A stretch of 64,000 nt of DNA from Fibrobacterota bacterium (GTDB lineage Bacteria; Fibrobacterota; Fibrobacteria; UBA11236): positions 21,448 to 85,447 of the forward strand of contig JAQBPO010000041.1 of assembly GCA_028287465.1 (NCBI GenBank), given 5' to 3'. Position 1 is the stretch's first letter; each line of letters starts with the position of its first letter. The notes beneath the pieces are model-generated. The model did no database searches. It was given only the letters and a program-made list of their open reading frames with translations, and had not been told where the DNA came from. A program made the position numbers and the translations under genes. Of the stretch, positions 36,523 to 44,886 are shown piece by piece.

Positions 36523-36587
36523 CTAATGCCCCCGGCTCGGGATTCCCTGAACTTTCTCAATCCAGGCTTAATTTTCTCAACCCAGTT

Positions 36588-36617
36588 ATTATAGCACCGA
36601 GGGAAAACGGAATTCAA
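36588..36617 (-). promoter_or_regulatory. sigma70-like promoter of the pilMNOPQ operon
   Basis: On the minus strand TTGAAT (36617-36612) and a perfect TATAAT (36593-36588) are separated by 18 bases, close to consensus. Transcription would begin near 36581, giving a leader of about 60 bases before pilM. Confidence 0.6.
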
Positions 36618-36802
36618 TGAAGGAAGACGGGAAGAATTATGGACTTAGGGAAGGAGGAGGGAGGATCGCGGTCAAGGGGAAGTCAGATGCGGACGGCGCC
36701 GATGCCATTGGGCTCCGTTCCGTCGCGCGGACCCGGGCAGGGTGGACATCGGGGCACTAATGGAAACGGAAAAGGAGGGAAAGGGAAGCGGCGGTAAGCG
36801 CT

Positions 36803-37993
36803 TCAGTCGATCTTGATCGGTCCCCGCATCTGCGAATCGATCCGCTGCTTCTCGAACACGTAACGGACGATCTTCTCCTGGGCCGCGGTCTCCATGCTCA
36901 TGAACTTCAGGTTATGCTCGAAGTCCTCGCGGTTGCCCTTGAGGACCGAGGTCATGCGCATCACCTCGCTCTGCACGCCCCTCAGGGAGGTGCCGGGCAG
37001 ATCGAAATTGACCGAAAGCTTGCATCCCTGGGGGATGGGCGACGAGAAACGCGCGCAGGTCCCGCCGCCGCTCAGATCAAGCATCCGGCCTTCCAGGACC
37101 ATGCCTACGCCGGGCCCGCCGTTCTCCTTGGTCCATCCTTCCGGACGGGCCATGACCGTGACCCGGCAGGGTATGTTCACGTCGATGCGGACCCAATTGC
37201 GCAATTGCTTGCGCTCCAGGGTGCGCGTATGCGGCAGGAAGATCTGGCGCTGGCCCAGGCGGGTGGCCATGATCGGGAGCCGCACCACGTATTCGCCGTC
37301 CCCGGAGCGGAGCAGGGAAAGGTCCACGGCCGCGCCCACCGCCACCGTGGGAGGGATTTCGGATTCGAGCGCCACCGTCCAGGTTTTCTCCTTCACCTCC
37401 ATGACCCTGCCCTTGCGGACCGAGCCTTCGCCGTCGATGAGGCTCACGGGCATGCCCTCCTCCAACTGGCGGGTGCTGTTGATGGGGACCTCGGGGGGCA
37501 GATGGGCGTAGCCCATCTTGAGGCGGAGGCCGCGCAGGAGGGCGTATTGCGTCTCGTCCCGGTCCAGTTGCCGGGCATTGTCCTTGAGGAAGGCCTCCAG
37601 GGCGTCCTCATAGATGAAAGAGGAATCGAAAACCATGTCCGCGCTGCTGACGTTGCCCTGTTCCACGATGCGGCGGAGGATGTCCGTCTCTTGCGGGGTG
37701 AGGCGCTTCAGCCCCGCCATCTCGGCGAAATACTGCCAGCCGATATCGATCTTCTCGCGCTGCTTGCTGTCCGATCGGATGATCTCGAAGACGACGAAGA
37801 CGCCCATGATTGCCACGATGGCGAAGCCGCATACCGCGAGGGCGAAGGGGCTGACCTTGCCGAACCCGCTGCCGAGCTCCTGCATCACTTCCAGGGAAGC
37901 GGCGGCGGAAGCCGGGCCCGGGAGGACGAGGGCGCAAACCACGGCGAGGGCGGCGCCCCGGGAAACCGGACGTATTGTGGCGTAAATCTTCAT
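36803..37993 (-). CDS. membrane-anchored PilZ-domain protein
   Basis: 396-residue protein. A signal-like hydrophobic stretch (residues 12-31) and a second membrane segment (49-70) precede a cytoplasmic region (70-165). A YcgR-N-like region (about 175-265) and a C-terminal PilZ domain follow. The PilZ c-di-GMP motifs are present: RKQLR (RxxxR) and DLSGGG (DxSxxG). This is a likely c-di-GMP receptor at the inner membrane. Its position beside the pil operon and not far from fliN suggests it controls pili or flagella. It ends 280 bases before the pilM start and is divergent from the HDOD gene. No clear ribosome binding site. Confidence 0.8.
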   Translation of the reverse strand: MKIYATIRPVSRGAALAVVCALVLPGPASAAASLEVMQELGSGFGKVSPFALAVCGFAIVAIMGVFVVFEIIRSDSKQREKIDIGWQYFAEMAGLKRLTPQETDILRRIVEQGNVSSADMVFDSSFIYEDALEAFLKDNARQLDRDETQYALLRGLRLKMGYAHLPPEVPINSTRQLEEGMPVSLIDGEGSVRKGRVMEVKEKTWTVALESEIPPTVAVGAAVDLSLLRSGDGEYVVRLPIMATRLGQRQIFLPHTRTLERKQLRNWVRIDVNIPCRVTVMARPEGWTKENGGPGVGMVLEGRMLDLSGGGTCARFSSPIPQGCKLSVNFDLPGTSLRGVQSEVMRMTSVLKGNREDFEHNLKFMSMETAAQEKIVRYVFEKQRIDSQMRGPIKID

Positions 37994-38029
37994 TTTAATC
38001 GATCCAACCCAATTGTCGCATATTTTCAG

Positions 38030-38059
38030 TTGCCTGTCCTCCGTGGCGGGAGATAAAAT
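38030..38059 (+). promoter_or_regulatory. possible promoter of the HDOD-fliN unit
   Basis: TTGCCT (38030-38035) and TAAAAT (38054-38059) with an 18-base spacer, 63 bases before the chosen TTG start. Confidence 0.4.
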
Positions 38060-38121
38060 AAAGGCGCCGGATCCCGACCCTGTCTTTGGCAGGGGTGACG
38101 GGGAACCGGAGGGACGGTCGC

Positions 38122-39006
38122 TTGAACCCCGATTCCAATGAACTGAAGGCCCTGGTCCAAAAAATCACGGACCTGCCGACCTTGCCTGCCATGATGGCGA
38201 CCATAACGCGCCTCATGCAGGATCCGCGTACGTCGGCCGAAGAACTCGGCCGCGCCATCGCGTCCGATCCGGCCCTGGTCTCGAAAGTCCTCAAACTGGT
38301 CAATTCCGCCTTCTACGGTTTCCCGGGACGCATCAGCACCATCACCCAGGCCATCGTCATCCTGGGCTTCAGCACCATCCGCAATGTCGTCCTCACCACC
38401 TCCGTGCTCAAGGCTTTCGGCAAGAACGCCTCGCAGGGCGGATTCGACGTGGGCAAATTCTGGGAGCATTCCCTGCTGACCGGCGCCATCTCGCGCTCCC
38501 TGGCCGTGGAACGGGAGGCCAACTTCGTCGAAGAGACCTTCATCGCGGGCCTGCTCCACGATATGGGCCGCATCGTTCTCAGCCAGAAGCTCACGGCCGA
38601 ATTCGAGAAAGTGCTCCTGGTCAAGGAGAAGGCGGGCATCAGCCAGTTGGCCGCGGAACAATCCGTGCTCAAGCTGACCCACGGCGACATCGGAGGATGG
38701 CTGGCGCGCAAATGGAACCTGCCCATCCCCTACGTCGAGGTGATGCGGTTGCATCATTTCCCCGGGGAAGCGCTCAACCTGGAGCCGCCGTCCCAATCCG
38801 ACACCACCAACCTCATCTATATCGTGCACGCGGCGGACGCCTTGTCCAAGGGACTGAAGGACGGCAAGCCGGACCTGGCCAGCGCCGACGCCATCGATCC
38901 GGCGGTGCGGGCGGAATTGAAGATAGGGGCGGAAGGCTGGGAGCGCTTCCAGCTGCGCACCCAAGAGGAAATCGGGAAGGCGCGCGCCTTCCTGGAGATA
39001 TTATGA
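38122..39006 (+). CDS. HDOD-domain signalling protein
   Basis: 294-residue cytoplasmic protein filled by one HDOD domain (LPTLPAMMATITRLMQDPR, ASDPALVSKVLKLVNSAFYG, AIVILGFSTIRNVVLTTS, FIAGLLHDMGRIVL). HDOD proteins lack full phosphohydrolase activity and act as regulators, often of motility, pili or c-di-GMP circuits. The start is a TTG at 38122 with GGAGGG eight bases upstream; an earlier TTG at 38086 lacks such a site. It sits 37 bases before fliN and may be co-transcribed with it. Confidence 0.85.
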   Translation: MNPDSNELKALVQKITDLPTLPAMMATITRLMQDPRTSAEELGRAIASDPALVSKVLKLVNSAFYGFPGRISTITQAIVILGFSTIRNVVLTTSVLKAFGKNASQGGFDVGKFWEHSLLTGAISRSLAVEREANFVEETFIAGLLHDMGRIVLSQKLTAEFEKVLLVKEKAGISQLAAEQSVLKLTHGDIGGWLARKWNLPIPYVEVMRLHHFPGEALNLEPPSQSDTTNLIYIVHAADALSKGLKDGKPDLASADAIDPAVRAELKIGAEGWERFQLRTQEEIGKARAFLEIL

Positions 39007-39043
39007 AGCGGTACATCGGAACCATCTGCGCGGAGAGGTCCTA

Positions 39044-39334
39044 ATGCCTACCGAATACAAAAGATCGACCAAGAAGAAACTGTCCATGGAGCACCTCCAG
39101 GACATCACCTTGCCCGTGAGCCTGGAACTGGGGCACAAGCTCATGCGCGTCAAGGAACTGCTCGAGCTGACTCCGGGCCGCATCGTCAAACTGGACCGCC
39201 TGGCGGGCGAACCCGTGGATCTGGTCATCAACGGCAAGACCATCGCCAAGGGGGAGGTCGCCGTCATCGACGAGAACTTCGCCGTCCGCATCGTGACCCT
39301 GCTTTCCCCCGAAGAGCGCCTTAAGCTGCTTTGA
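39044..39334 (+). CDS. fliN: short FliN/SpoA flagellar motor switch protein
   Basis: 96-residue protein that is almost entirely a SpoA (surface presentation of antigens) domain: ITLPVSLELGHKLMRVKELLELTPGRIVKLD, GEPVDLVINGKTIAKGEV, DENFAVRIV. FliN forms the C-ring of the flagellar switch. It lacks the N-terminal extension seen in many FliN and FliY proteins, and no fliM or export genes are next to it. A GGAGAGG site precedes the ATG. A role in a type III secretion C-ring is possible but less likely, as flagellins are present. Confidence 0.88.
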   Translation: MPTEYKRSTKKKLSMEHLQDITLPVSLELGHKLMRVKELLELTPGRIVKLDRLAGEPVDLVINGKTIAKGEVAVIDENFAVRIVTLLSPEERLKLL

Positions 39335-39353
39335 TCCCCTACCAGCGCCTTTT

Positions 39354-39383
39354 TTGATCATCCGTCCCGTTTGTTAGTAATTT
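39354..39383 (+). promoter_or_regulatory. possible promoter of the receiver-domain gene
   Basis: TTGATC and TAATTT separated by 18 bases within the 56-base gap before the gene at 39391. Weak match. Confidence 0.25.
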
Positions 39384-39390
39384 AACCGGT

Positions 39391-39762
39391 ATGGCCGATC
39401 CCGTTCTCCTGGTGGATGATGAACCCCTCATCCTGAATTTTTCGCGGATCGTGCTGGAACGGGCCGGATATGAGGTCGTGACCGCGGAAAACGGCCGGAA
39501 GGCCCTCGAGGTTTTCGACCGGCTCGTGGTCCCCGTCCCCGTCCTGGTAACGGATATCCGCATGCCGGAAATGGGGGGCCTTGAATTGGCGAGGCGCATC
39601 AAGGCGATGGTACCGTCCATCCGGATCATCTTCCTTTCGGGATACCCGGCATCGGATGAATTGGTCGAGGAAATCCAGCATGGAGGCGCCTCCTTCCTCA
39701 GCAAGCCCTTCTCGGCCCAAAGCCTTTCCCTGGAAGTCGAAAAGGCCTATTCCCTGAAATAG
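39391..39762 (+). CDS. single-domain response regulator (CheY-like)
   Basis: 123-residue receiver domain: LLVDDEP acidic pair, phospho-acceptor Asp in VTDIRMPEMGG, Ser/Thr in FLSGYPAS, and the conserved Lys in LSKPFSA. No output domain. Placed right after fliN, it might act on the motor or in a phosphorelay with the hybrid kinases of this window. It resembles the other stand-alone receiver at 45943 and the receiver domain of the kinase at 20871. Confidence 0.85.
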   Translation: MADPVLLVDDEPLILNFSRIVLERAGYEVVTAENGRKALEVFDRLVVPVPVLVTDIRMPEMGGLELARRIKAMVPSIRIIFLSGYPASDELVEEIQHGGASFLSKPFSAQSLSLEVEKAYSLK

Positions 39763-39794
39763 ATCGACTAATTCTTTCTATTTTAAACCCCCTG

Positions 39795-42374
39795 ATGAGT
39801 AGGGGTTCCCGCGCTGCAACCGGTCTTTGCGCCTTCCCCGCCGTCACGCTCCTGATTTCATTTCTGGCATCCTTTACGGCCGTCCCCGCGTCCGCGCAAT
39901 TGCATCCCCTATCCCATTCGGTCCAGGACAGCCTGGCTGCCAAGGCCGTCGCGGATTCCGTGCGCGCCAAGGCGGATTCGGTCCGGGCGGATTCCCTGGG
40001 TACCGGGTCCGATACGGTGAGCTATTCGGCCAGGCGCATCCGGTACCGCAACGATCGCTTCTCCCTCTCGGACAAGGCCCTGCTCACCTACCGCGGTTCC
40101 TCGTTGACTGCGGACTCCATCGTTTTCTACAGCCAGGACAACGTGGTGGAGGCCATGGGCGCGCCGCTGATCCAGGATCCGGCCAATCCGCCCATCCTCG
40201 GATACCGCATGCGTTACAACCTGAAGACCAAGGTGGGCGAGATCTACTACGGGTCTTCCAAGAAAGGGAACCAGACCTTCAACGGCGTGGAGATCCGCCG
40301 GCAGAAGAATGGGGACATCCTCATCGCCCGCGGGGATTTCTCGACCTGCGACTTGCCGGAGGACAAGCACTACTTTTTCTACAGCCGGCGCATGATCCTG
40401 CAGCCCAAGTCCAAGGTGCTCTCGGGGCCCGTCGTCATGAACGTCGGGGACGTTCCCGTGGCCATCCTTCCCATGATGGTCATGCCCCTGGGCACCGGAC
40501 GCCGTTCCGGCCTGCTGCAGCCCAAGATCGGCGGGGACCAGTCCCAGGGATTCTACATGACGGGCCTGGGCTATTACTGGGCCATCAACGATTACACGGA
40601 CTTCCTGACTTCCGGGGACGTCATCGAAGGCCAGGAAGGGACCTTCGACCGCACCAACCTGAATTCCCAGTTCCGCTACAACAAGCGTTACGCCTTCAAC
40701 GGGTCCCTGGGGAGCAAGCTTTACATCAGCGAGTTCGACTTGACCAATCCGGGTTGGATGGTGGACTATGCCCATGATCAGAACATCACTCCCGATCAGA
40801 GGCAGACCCTGAAAGGAACCGGCCGGTTCCAATCCGACCCGGGAATCGTGGATCGGAACGCCTTGAATCAGGAAGAAAAAGAGAAGCAGACGGCGAACGC
40901 CACCCTGGGATACCGCCGCCAGTTCGAATGGAACCAAGCGACCTTTAACGCCGATTTCATCCAGGAAAACAACCTTTCGGACAACCTCGTCGATCGCCAG
41001 ATCCCCAACCTGGGTTTCCGCGTCAGCGGCCCCCTTTTCCCCAAATCCGACGAGGAAACCCCGCTCCGGTTCGGGGAGGATCCCTGGTACCGCAAGCTGA
41101 CCTACAGCTACGACAACCGCTTCAACGTGGACATGGTCAGCCGCCCGACCAGGGCGTCGGTGCGCGGGGATTCCAACACCTACGTGGGATACGTGGATCA
41201 CCTGAACTTCTCCGGCAAATACCCCTTGTTGCAGTATTTCAACATCACCCCCACGGTGAACCTCAGCCAGATCTGGAGCCTGACGAGCCGCGGCGATTCT
41301 GCCAATCCGGTCCGGAACGCCTGGAACCCATCCGCGGGCGAGACCGGGGAATACTTCGCGTTCTTCAATACGGGGGCGTCCCTGGATACCCGCATCTACG
41401 GCATCGCCCAGGCGGGGGACTCGCCCTGGCTGGGCAAGGTGATGGGGGTGCGCCACACCGTGATCCCGGCCCTGAGCTTCACCTACGCGCCCGAGCTCGA
41501 TTCCAATCCGAATTTCATCCCCAATCCCAAGCTCGGCGGACGCGCCTTCCAGGAAGAGCTGAAGTCGGTGGGCTTCACCCTGGGCAACGAGGTGGACATG
41601 AAACTGGTCCCGCCCGGTAACCCCGCCGCTACCCCTGCGGCCCCGGTCCAGGGGGCCTCCAAGGCCGAGCCGGAAAAGGCCAAGGGGGAATCCTACAAGC
41701 TCCTCTCGGCCAACTCGTCCGTCAATTACAACTTCGCCAAGGATGTCCGGGAATGGTCCTCCATCCCCAGCACCTTCAGCCTCTACCTGACCAAGAACGT
41801 GGCCTTCACCCTGAATACTGTCCATGTGCTTTACGATGATTTCTCCCCGGTCGCGGGGAGGGACCGCCTGGTCTCCCCCATCCTGACCTCGTACAATTTC
41901 GGCTGGCGCAAGGGCCTGCAGGTGGCCGGCAATTTCAACGACGGGGTGCGGGTCAAGGACACCCAGGGGTTTCCCACGGACCGTTTCGAGACCACGCCCT
42001 GGTCCGCGGACATGAATTACAGCTTCGATTTCAATTCGACCCGGGTGGGCGGGGACCAGGCCTCGGATTTCCAGCGCCTGTTCGGGATAAACGGCACCTT
42101 CCAGCGTACGCGCACCCATAGCGCCAACGGCAGCCTGAAGCTGAATCCCACCCCCGGCTGGCAGATGTCCTACGATACCGACTACAACTTCTCCGAAGGC
42201 AAGTTCTCCCGGCATTCCTTCGCCTTCCACCGGCTCCTGCATTGCTGGCAGATGGATTTCCGGTGGACCCCGGAAGGCATCTCCCCGGGCTGGAACTTCA
42301 ATATCCGGATCACGGATCTGCCCGACGTGAAGCTGGAAACCAGCGATACGCGGGCCCGTCGCCTGAATCGGTGA
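39795..42374 (+). CDS. lptD: LPS-assembly outer-membrane protein LptD
   Basis: 859-residue outer-membrane beta-barrel protein that inserts lipopolysaccharide into the outer leaflet. A signal peptide (residues 1-35) precedes an unusual tandem stretch of about 20 residues (AKAVADSVRAKADSVRADS). An OstA/LptD-N domain (about 70-200: ISYS-like IRYRNDRFSLSDKALLTYRG, SLTADSIVFYSQ, VEAMGAPLI) and the LptD barrel (from about 215) follow. Two cysteines remain after signal cleavage (about residues 184 and 817), consistent with one disulfide joining the N-domain to the barrel end. A Pro/Ala-rich loop (GNPAATPAAPVQGASKAEP) lies near residue 615. The ATG at 39795 directly begins the signal; no strong ribosome site. 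Confidence 0.85.
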   Translation: MSRGSRAATGLCAFPAVTLLISFLASFTAVPASAQLHPLSHSVQDSLAAKAVADSVRAKADSVRADSLGTGSDTVSYSARRIRYRNDRFSLSDKALLTYRGSSLTADSIVFYSQDNVVEAMGAPLIQDPANPPILGYRMRYNLKTKVGEIYYGSSKKGNQTFNGVEIRRQKNGDILIARGDFSTCDLPEDKHYFFYSRRMILQPKSKVLSGPVVMNVGDVPVAILPMMVMPLGTGRRSGLLQPKIGGDQSQGFYMTGLGYYWAINDYTDFLTSGDVIEGQEGTFDRTNLNSQFRYNKRYAFNGSLGSKLYISEFDLTNPGWMVDYAHDQNITPDQRQTLKGTGRFQSDPGIVDRNALNQEEKEKQTANATLGYRRQFEWNQATFNADFIQENNLSDNLVDRQIPNLGFRVSGPLFPKSDEETPLRFGEDPWYRKLTYSYDNRFNVDMVSRPTRASVRGDSNTYVGYVDHLNFSGKYPLLQYFNITPTVNLSQIWSLTSRGDSANPVRNAWNPSAGETGEYFAFFNTGASLDTRIYGIAQAGDSPWLGKVMGVRHTVIPALSFTYAPELDSNPNFIPNPKLGGRAFQEELKSVGFTLGNEVDMKLVPPGNPAATPAAPVQGASKAEPEKAKGESYKLLSANSSVNYNFAKDVREWSSIPSTFSLYLTKNVAFTLNTVHVLYDDFSPVAGRDRLVSPILTSYNFGWRKGLQVAGNFNDGVRVKDTQGFPTDRFETTPWSADMNYSFDFNSTRVGGDQASDFQRLFGINGTFQRTRTHSANGSLKLNPTPGWQMSYDTDYNFSEGKFSRHSFAFHRLLHCWQMDFRWTPEGISPGWNFNIRITDLPDVKLETSDTRARRLNR

Positions 42375-42443
42375 CGATTAACTAACTTATGGGCATGCCG
42401 AACGGTTTCCGGATCCTCCCAACCCCTTGGATTGTCAGGTCTT

Positions 42444-43019
42444 ATGCCTGAAGCCAAGCTCGTCCTGGCGAGTCGATCGCCCCGCCGGGAGCAAATCCTC
42501 CGCATGCTCGGGCTGGACTTCACCGTATCGGTCCCGGACTATGAGGAAATCAATCCCCCGGGGATGGATCCCAAGCTGGTCCCGGAACATCTGGCCCGCG
42601 GCAAGGCCGCTTCCATGGCGGATCTGGGGCCGGATACCCTGGTGCTCGGTTCGGACACCGTGGTGCTCCTGGGGGACCGGATCATGGGCAAGCCGGAAGG
42701 CGCGGCGGGAGCATTGGAAATGCTGACCGCCCTCAACGGCCGCACCCATCTGGTGGTGACCGGAGTGGCCCTGGCCAAGGAGGGGCGCGTACTGGAATCG
42801 GGCGCAACCCTCACGGAAGTGACCTTCGCCAGGTCGTCCCCGGAAGCGCTGCGCGCTTACGCGGAATCCGGGGAACCCCTGGACAAAGCGGGCGCCTATG
42901 CCATCCAGGGGCATGGGGCCAGGTTGGTGGAAAAAGTGAACGGATGCTTCTACAACGTCATGGGCCTTCCCATCCAGCTGACCATGCGGATGCTAGGCCC
43001 CTATTTCAATCAGGAGTGA
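42444..43019 (+). CDS. maf: Maf-family nucleoside triphosphate pyrophosphatase
   Basis: 191-residue enzyme that hydrolyses non-canonical or excess NTPs (dTTP/UTP type in many relatives). Motifs: LASRSPRREQIL at the N-terminus, LGSDTVVLL, GKPEGAAGALEMLTALNGRTH, DKAGAYAIQGHGARLVEKVNGCFYNVMGLPI. Start at ATG 42444; a TTG at 42432 is less likely. It is followed after one base by rodZ, so the two are probably one unit. Such a link between maf and cell-shape genes is common. Confidence 0.92.
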   Translation: MPEAKLVLASRSPRREQILRMLGLDFTVSVPDYEEINPPGMDPKLVPEHLARGKAASMADLGPDTLVLGSDTVVLLGDRIMGKPEGAAGALEMLTALNGRTHLVVTGVALAKEGRVLESGATLTEVTFARSSPEALRAYAESGEPLDKAGAYAIQGHGARLVEKVNGCFYNVMGLPIQLTMRMLGPYFNQE

Positions 43020-43020
43020 C

Positions 43021-43965
43021 ATGAACGAGGAAACCAGCGCTGCCGCCCCCGAAGGGCGCAACGGAAGCCAGGGTGGCGAAACCGCGATCGGACGGACCCT
43101 GAGGGAAGCCCGCCAGGCCGCCAATATCGACGTGAACAAGATCTGCTCGGACCTGCGCATCGCGCCCCAGGCCCTGGATGCGCTGGAACAGGGGAATTAC
43201 CACCTGTTGCCCGGGGATCCGTACATCCGCGCCCTGCTGGGCTCGTTGGGTCGTTACCTCAACCTGGATCCCATCTCCCTGGTGCAGGGATACAACAAGG
43301 AGATCGGGGCCGTGCACGCCGCGCCATCCATCGCCCCGTACAAGGACCGGACCCAGAAACACACCGCCACCCACAAGCAGATCTTCATCGGCATCTTCGC
43401 GGTCCTGTTTATCGTACTGTTCCTACTGTTCCGCAAACTGAACGTGAACGATTCGGATCCCGCCAAGGCGGTTCCGCCGCCCGCGAACTCCGGCGTCGCG
43501 GACACCCTCACGCCGGCGCAGGATACCTTGCTGGAAAGCAAATCCCTGGCCCCCGATTCCACCGGGGCCAAGGCGTCCCCCGACACCGGGGAAACCCGCG
43601 GGAGCGTCCGCGGCGCGGCCAGGCCTTCCGCCGCCGTTCCCCCGTCCACCATGGTTCCGCCCGCGGCTCCCGGCTCCTCAACCGCCTCCGCCCCGGTCTC
43701 CACCGGGGCCATCGATTCCTCGCATCTGACCCTGGCCTTGGTCAAACCCCTGATAGACAGCGTCTGGGTCAAGGTGGCGCGGTCCGGCAAGGAGGATTTC
43801 GGCACCGTGCTGCGCCTGGGCAAGCAGATGCAGGTCAGCCATACGGACACCATAGTGGTCACGATTTCCAAAAAGCGATCGGTGGAAGTCACCATCGGCG
43901 GTAAAACCGTGATTCCGGACAAAAGAAGGTTTAAAATATACGGGACCAACCTGAAGACCTTCTGA
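43021..43965 (+). CDS. rodZ: RodZ-like cell-shape protein
   Basis: 314-residue bitopic protein. N-terminal helix-turn-helix domain (residues 22-90: LREARQAANIDVNKICSDL, YIRALLGSLGRYLNLD), one membrane segment (about 120-140: IFIGIFAVLFIVLFLLF), a long Pro/Ser/Thr/Ala linker (145-240) and a C-terminal DUF4115-like beta domain (SVWVKVARSG, GKQMQVSHTDTIVVTI). In model bacteria RodZ binds MreB by its HTH and shapes the rod. The AGGAG in the end of maf serves as its ribosome site. Confidence 0.9.
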   Translation: MNEETSAAAPEGRNGSQGGETAIGRTLREARQAANIDVNKICSDLRIAPQALDALEQGNYHLLPGDPYIRALLGSLGRYLNLDPISLVQGYNKEIGAVHAAPSIAPYKDRTQKHTATHKQIFIGIFAVLFIVLFLLFRKLNVNDSDPAKAVPPPANSGVADTLTPAQDTLLESKSLAPDSTGAKASPDTGETRGSVRGAARPSAAVPPSTMVPPAAPGSSTASAPVSTGAIDSSHLTLALVKPLIDSVWVKVARSGKEDFGTVLRLGKQMQVSHTDTIVVTISKKRSVEVTIGGKTVIPDKRRFKIYGTNLKTF

Positions 43966-43967
43966 CC

Positions 43968-44177
43968 ATGACCATCGCCATCCTCATTCTTACCGCTCTC
44001 GTCCTGCCCCTGGCCCTGCTGTACCTTACCCTGGCCACCAACGAGTTCGAGAAGAATACCAAGGCCCTGGCCGCGTTCATCCAGAAGCGTTACCATATCG
44101 AGCCCAAAAAGCCCGGGGATCCGGCCAAGGGCATGAAGTCGATGAATCCCCAATCCAGGCCGGCCGCGAAGGCATAG
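43968..44177 (+). CDS. small membrane protein after rodZ
   Basis: 69-residue protein with one N-terminal membrane segment (IAILILTALVLPLALLYLTL) and a basic cytoplasmic tail (KKPGDPAKGMKS). It starts two bases after the rodZ stop, so it is likely translated with it. No family recognised; it may act with RodZ at the membrane. Confidence 0.5.
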   Translation: MTIAILILTALVLPLALLYLTLATNEFEKNTKALAAFIQKRYHIEPKKPGDPAKGMKSMNPQSRPAAKA

Positions 44178-44227
44178 CCGTTCAGGGCTTCCCTTCCCCT
44201 CCCCGGCCCGAACCATAGGCGGAACCC

Positions 44228-44815
44228 GTGCGCAAAGCGGACATCAAACGGAAGACCAAGGAAACCGACATCGCATTGTCGCTCGATCTGGACAATGCCA
44301 TCGACGGGCCCATCGATACCGGTTCGCCTTTCCTCGATCACATGCTCGACCTGTTCCGCAAGCACGGGGGCCTGGGGCTCTCCGTGGTCTGCAAGGGGGA
44401 CAAGGACATCGACATGCACCACTCCGCCGAGGATATCGCCATCTGCCTGGGAGAGGCGCTGCTCAAGGCCGTGGGCGACAAGCAGGGCATCGAACGCTAC
44501 GGGTTCTACTACGTGACCATGGACGAGGCCCTCGCGCGGTGCTGCCTGGACCTGGCGGGCCGCATCAGCTTCGTCTACAACGCGTCCATCCCCAACGCCC
44601 GCATCGGGAACCTGGATACGGAACTTGTGCAGCATTTCTTCCAGAGCGTGGCCGAGAACGGCAAGATGAACCTGCACATGGACCTCCTGCGCGGCACCAA
44701 TACCCATCACTGCATCGAGGGCATGTTCAAGGCTTTCGCCCGCGCGCTTTCCATGGCCATCTCCCCTTCCCGGCGCGTGCAGGGCGTCCCTTCCACCAAA
44801 GGCACGCTAACGTGA
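44228..44815 (+). CDS. hisB: imidazoleglycerol-phosphate dehydratase
   Basis: 195-residue HisB (dehydratase only, without the N-terminal phosphatase of enteric HisB), sixth step of histidine synthesis. Metal-binding His motifs are complete: GSPFLDHMLDL, DIDMHHSAEDIAI, NTHHCIEGMFKAFARAL. The start is GTG with AGGCGGA upstream. No other his gene is near, so the pathway genes are scattered. Its stop codon lies in the first unit of a degenerate tandem repeat. Confidence 0.93.
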   Translation: MRKADIKRKTKETDIALSLDLDNAIDGPIDTGSPFLDHMLDLFRKHGGLGLSVVCKGDKDIDMHHSAEDIAICLGEALLKAVGDKQGIERYGFYYVTMDEALARCCLDLAGRISFVYNASIPNARIGNLDTELVQHFFQSVAENGKMNLHMDLLRGTNTHHCIEGMFKAFARALSMAISPSRRVQGVPSTKGTLT

Positions 44816-44884
44816 CTCAGGCACGCTCAATGCATGACCCGGGCTCGCTCAAATGCGTGACTCAGGCACCCTGAACGCGTAACC
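44801..44884. repeat. four degenerate tandem repeats across the hisB stop
   Basis: Four units of about 19-24 bases begin at 44801, 44820, 44841 and 44865. Each has a GGCACGCT-like head and an ACGTGACTCA-like tail (17 bases at 44811 and 44856 match with one change). The first contains the hisB TGA; the last runs up to the GTG of the next gene. Confidence 0.6.
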
Positions 44885-44886
44885 GC

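Noticed and set aside
36616..36759. 47-codon frame on the plus strand between pilM and the PilZ gene
   Set aside because: No ribosome site, low-complexity polar composition, and it overlaps the pilM promoter.
44228..44815. histidine operon
   Set aside because: hisB stands alone among envelope genes; no other his gene is within the window.
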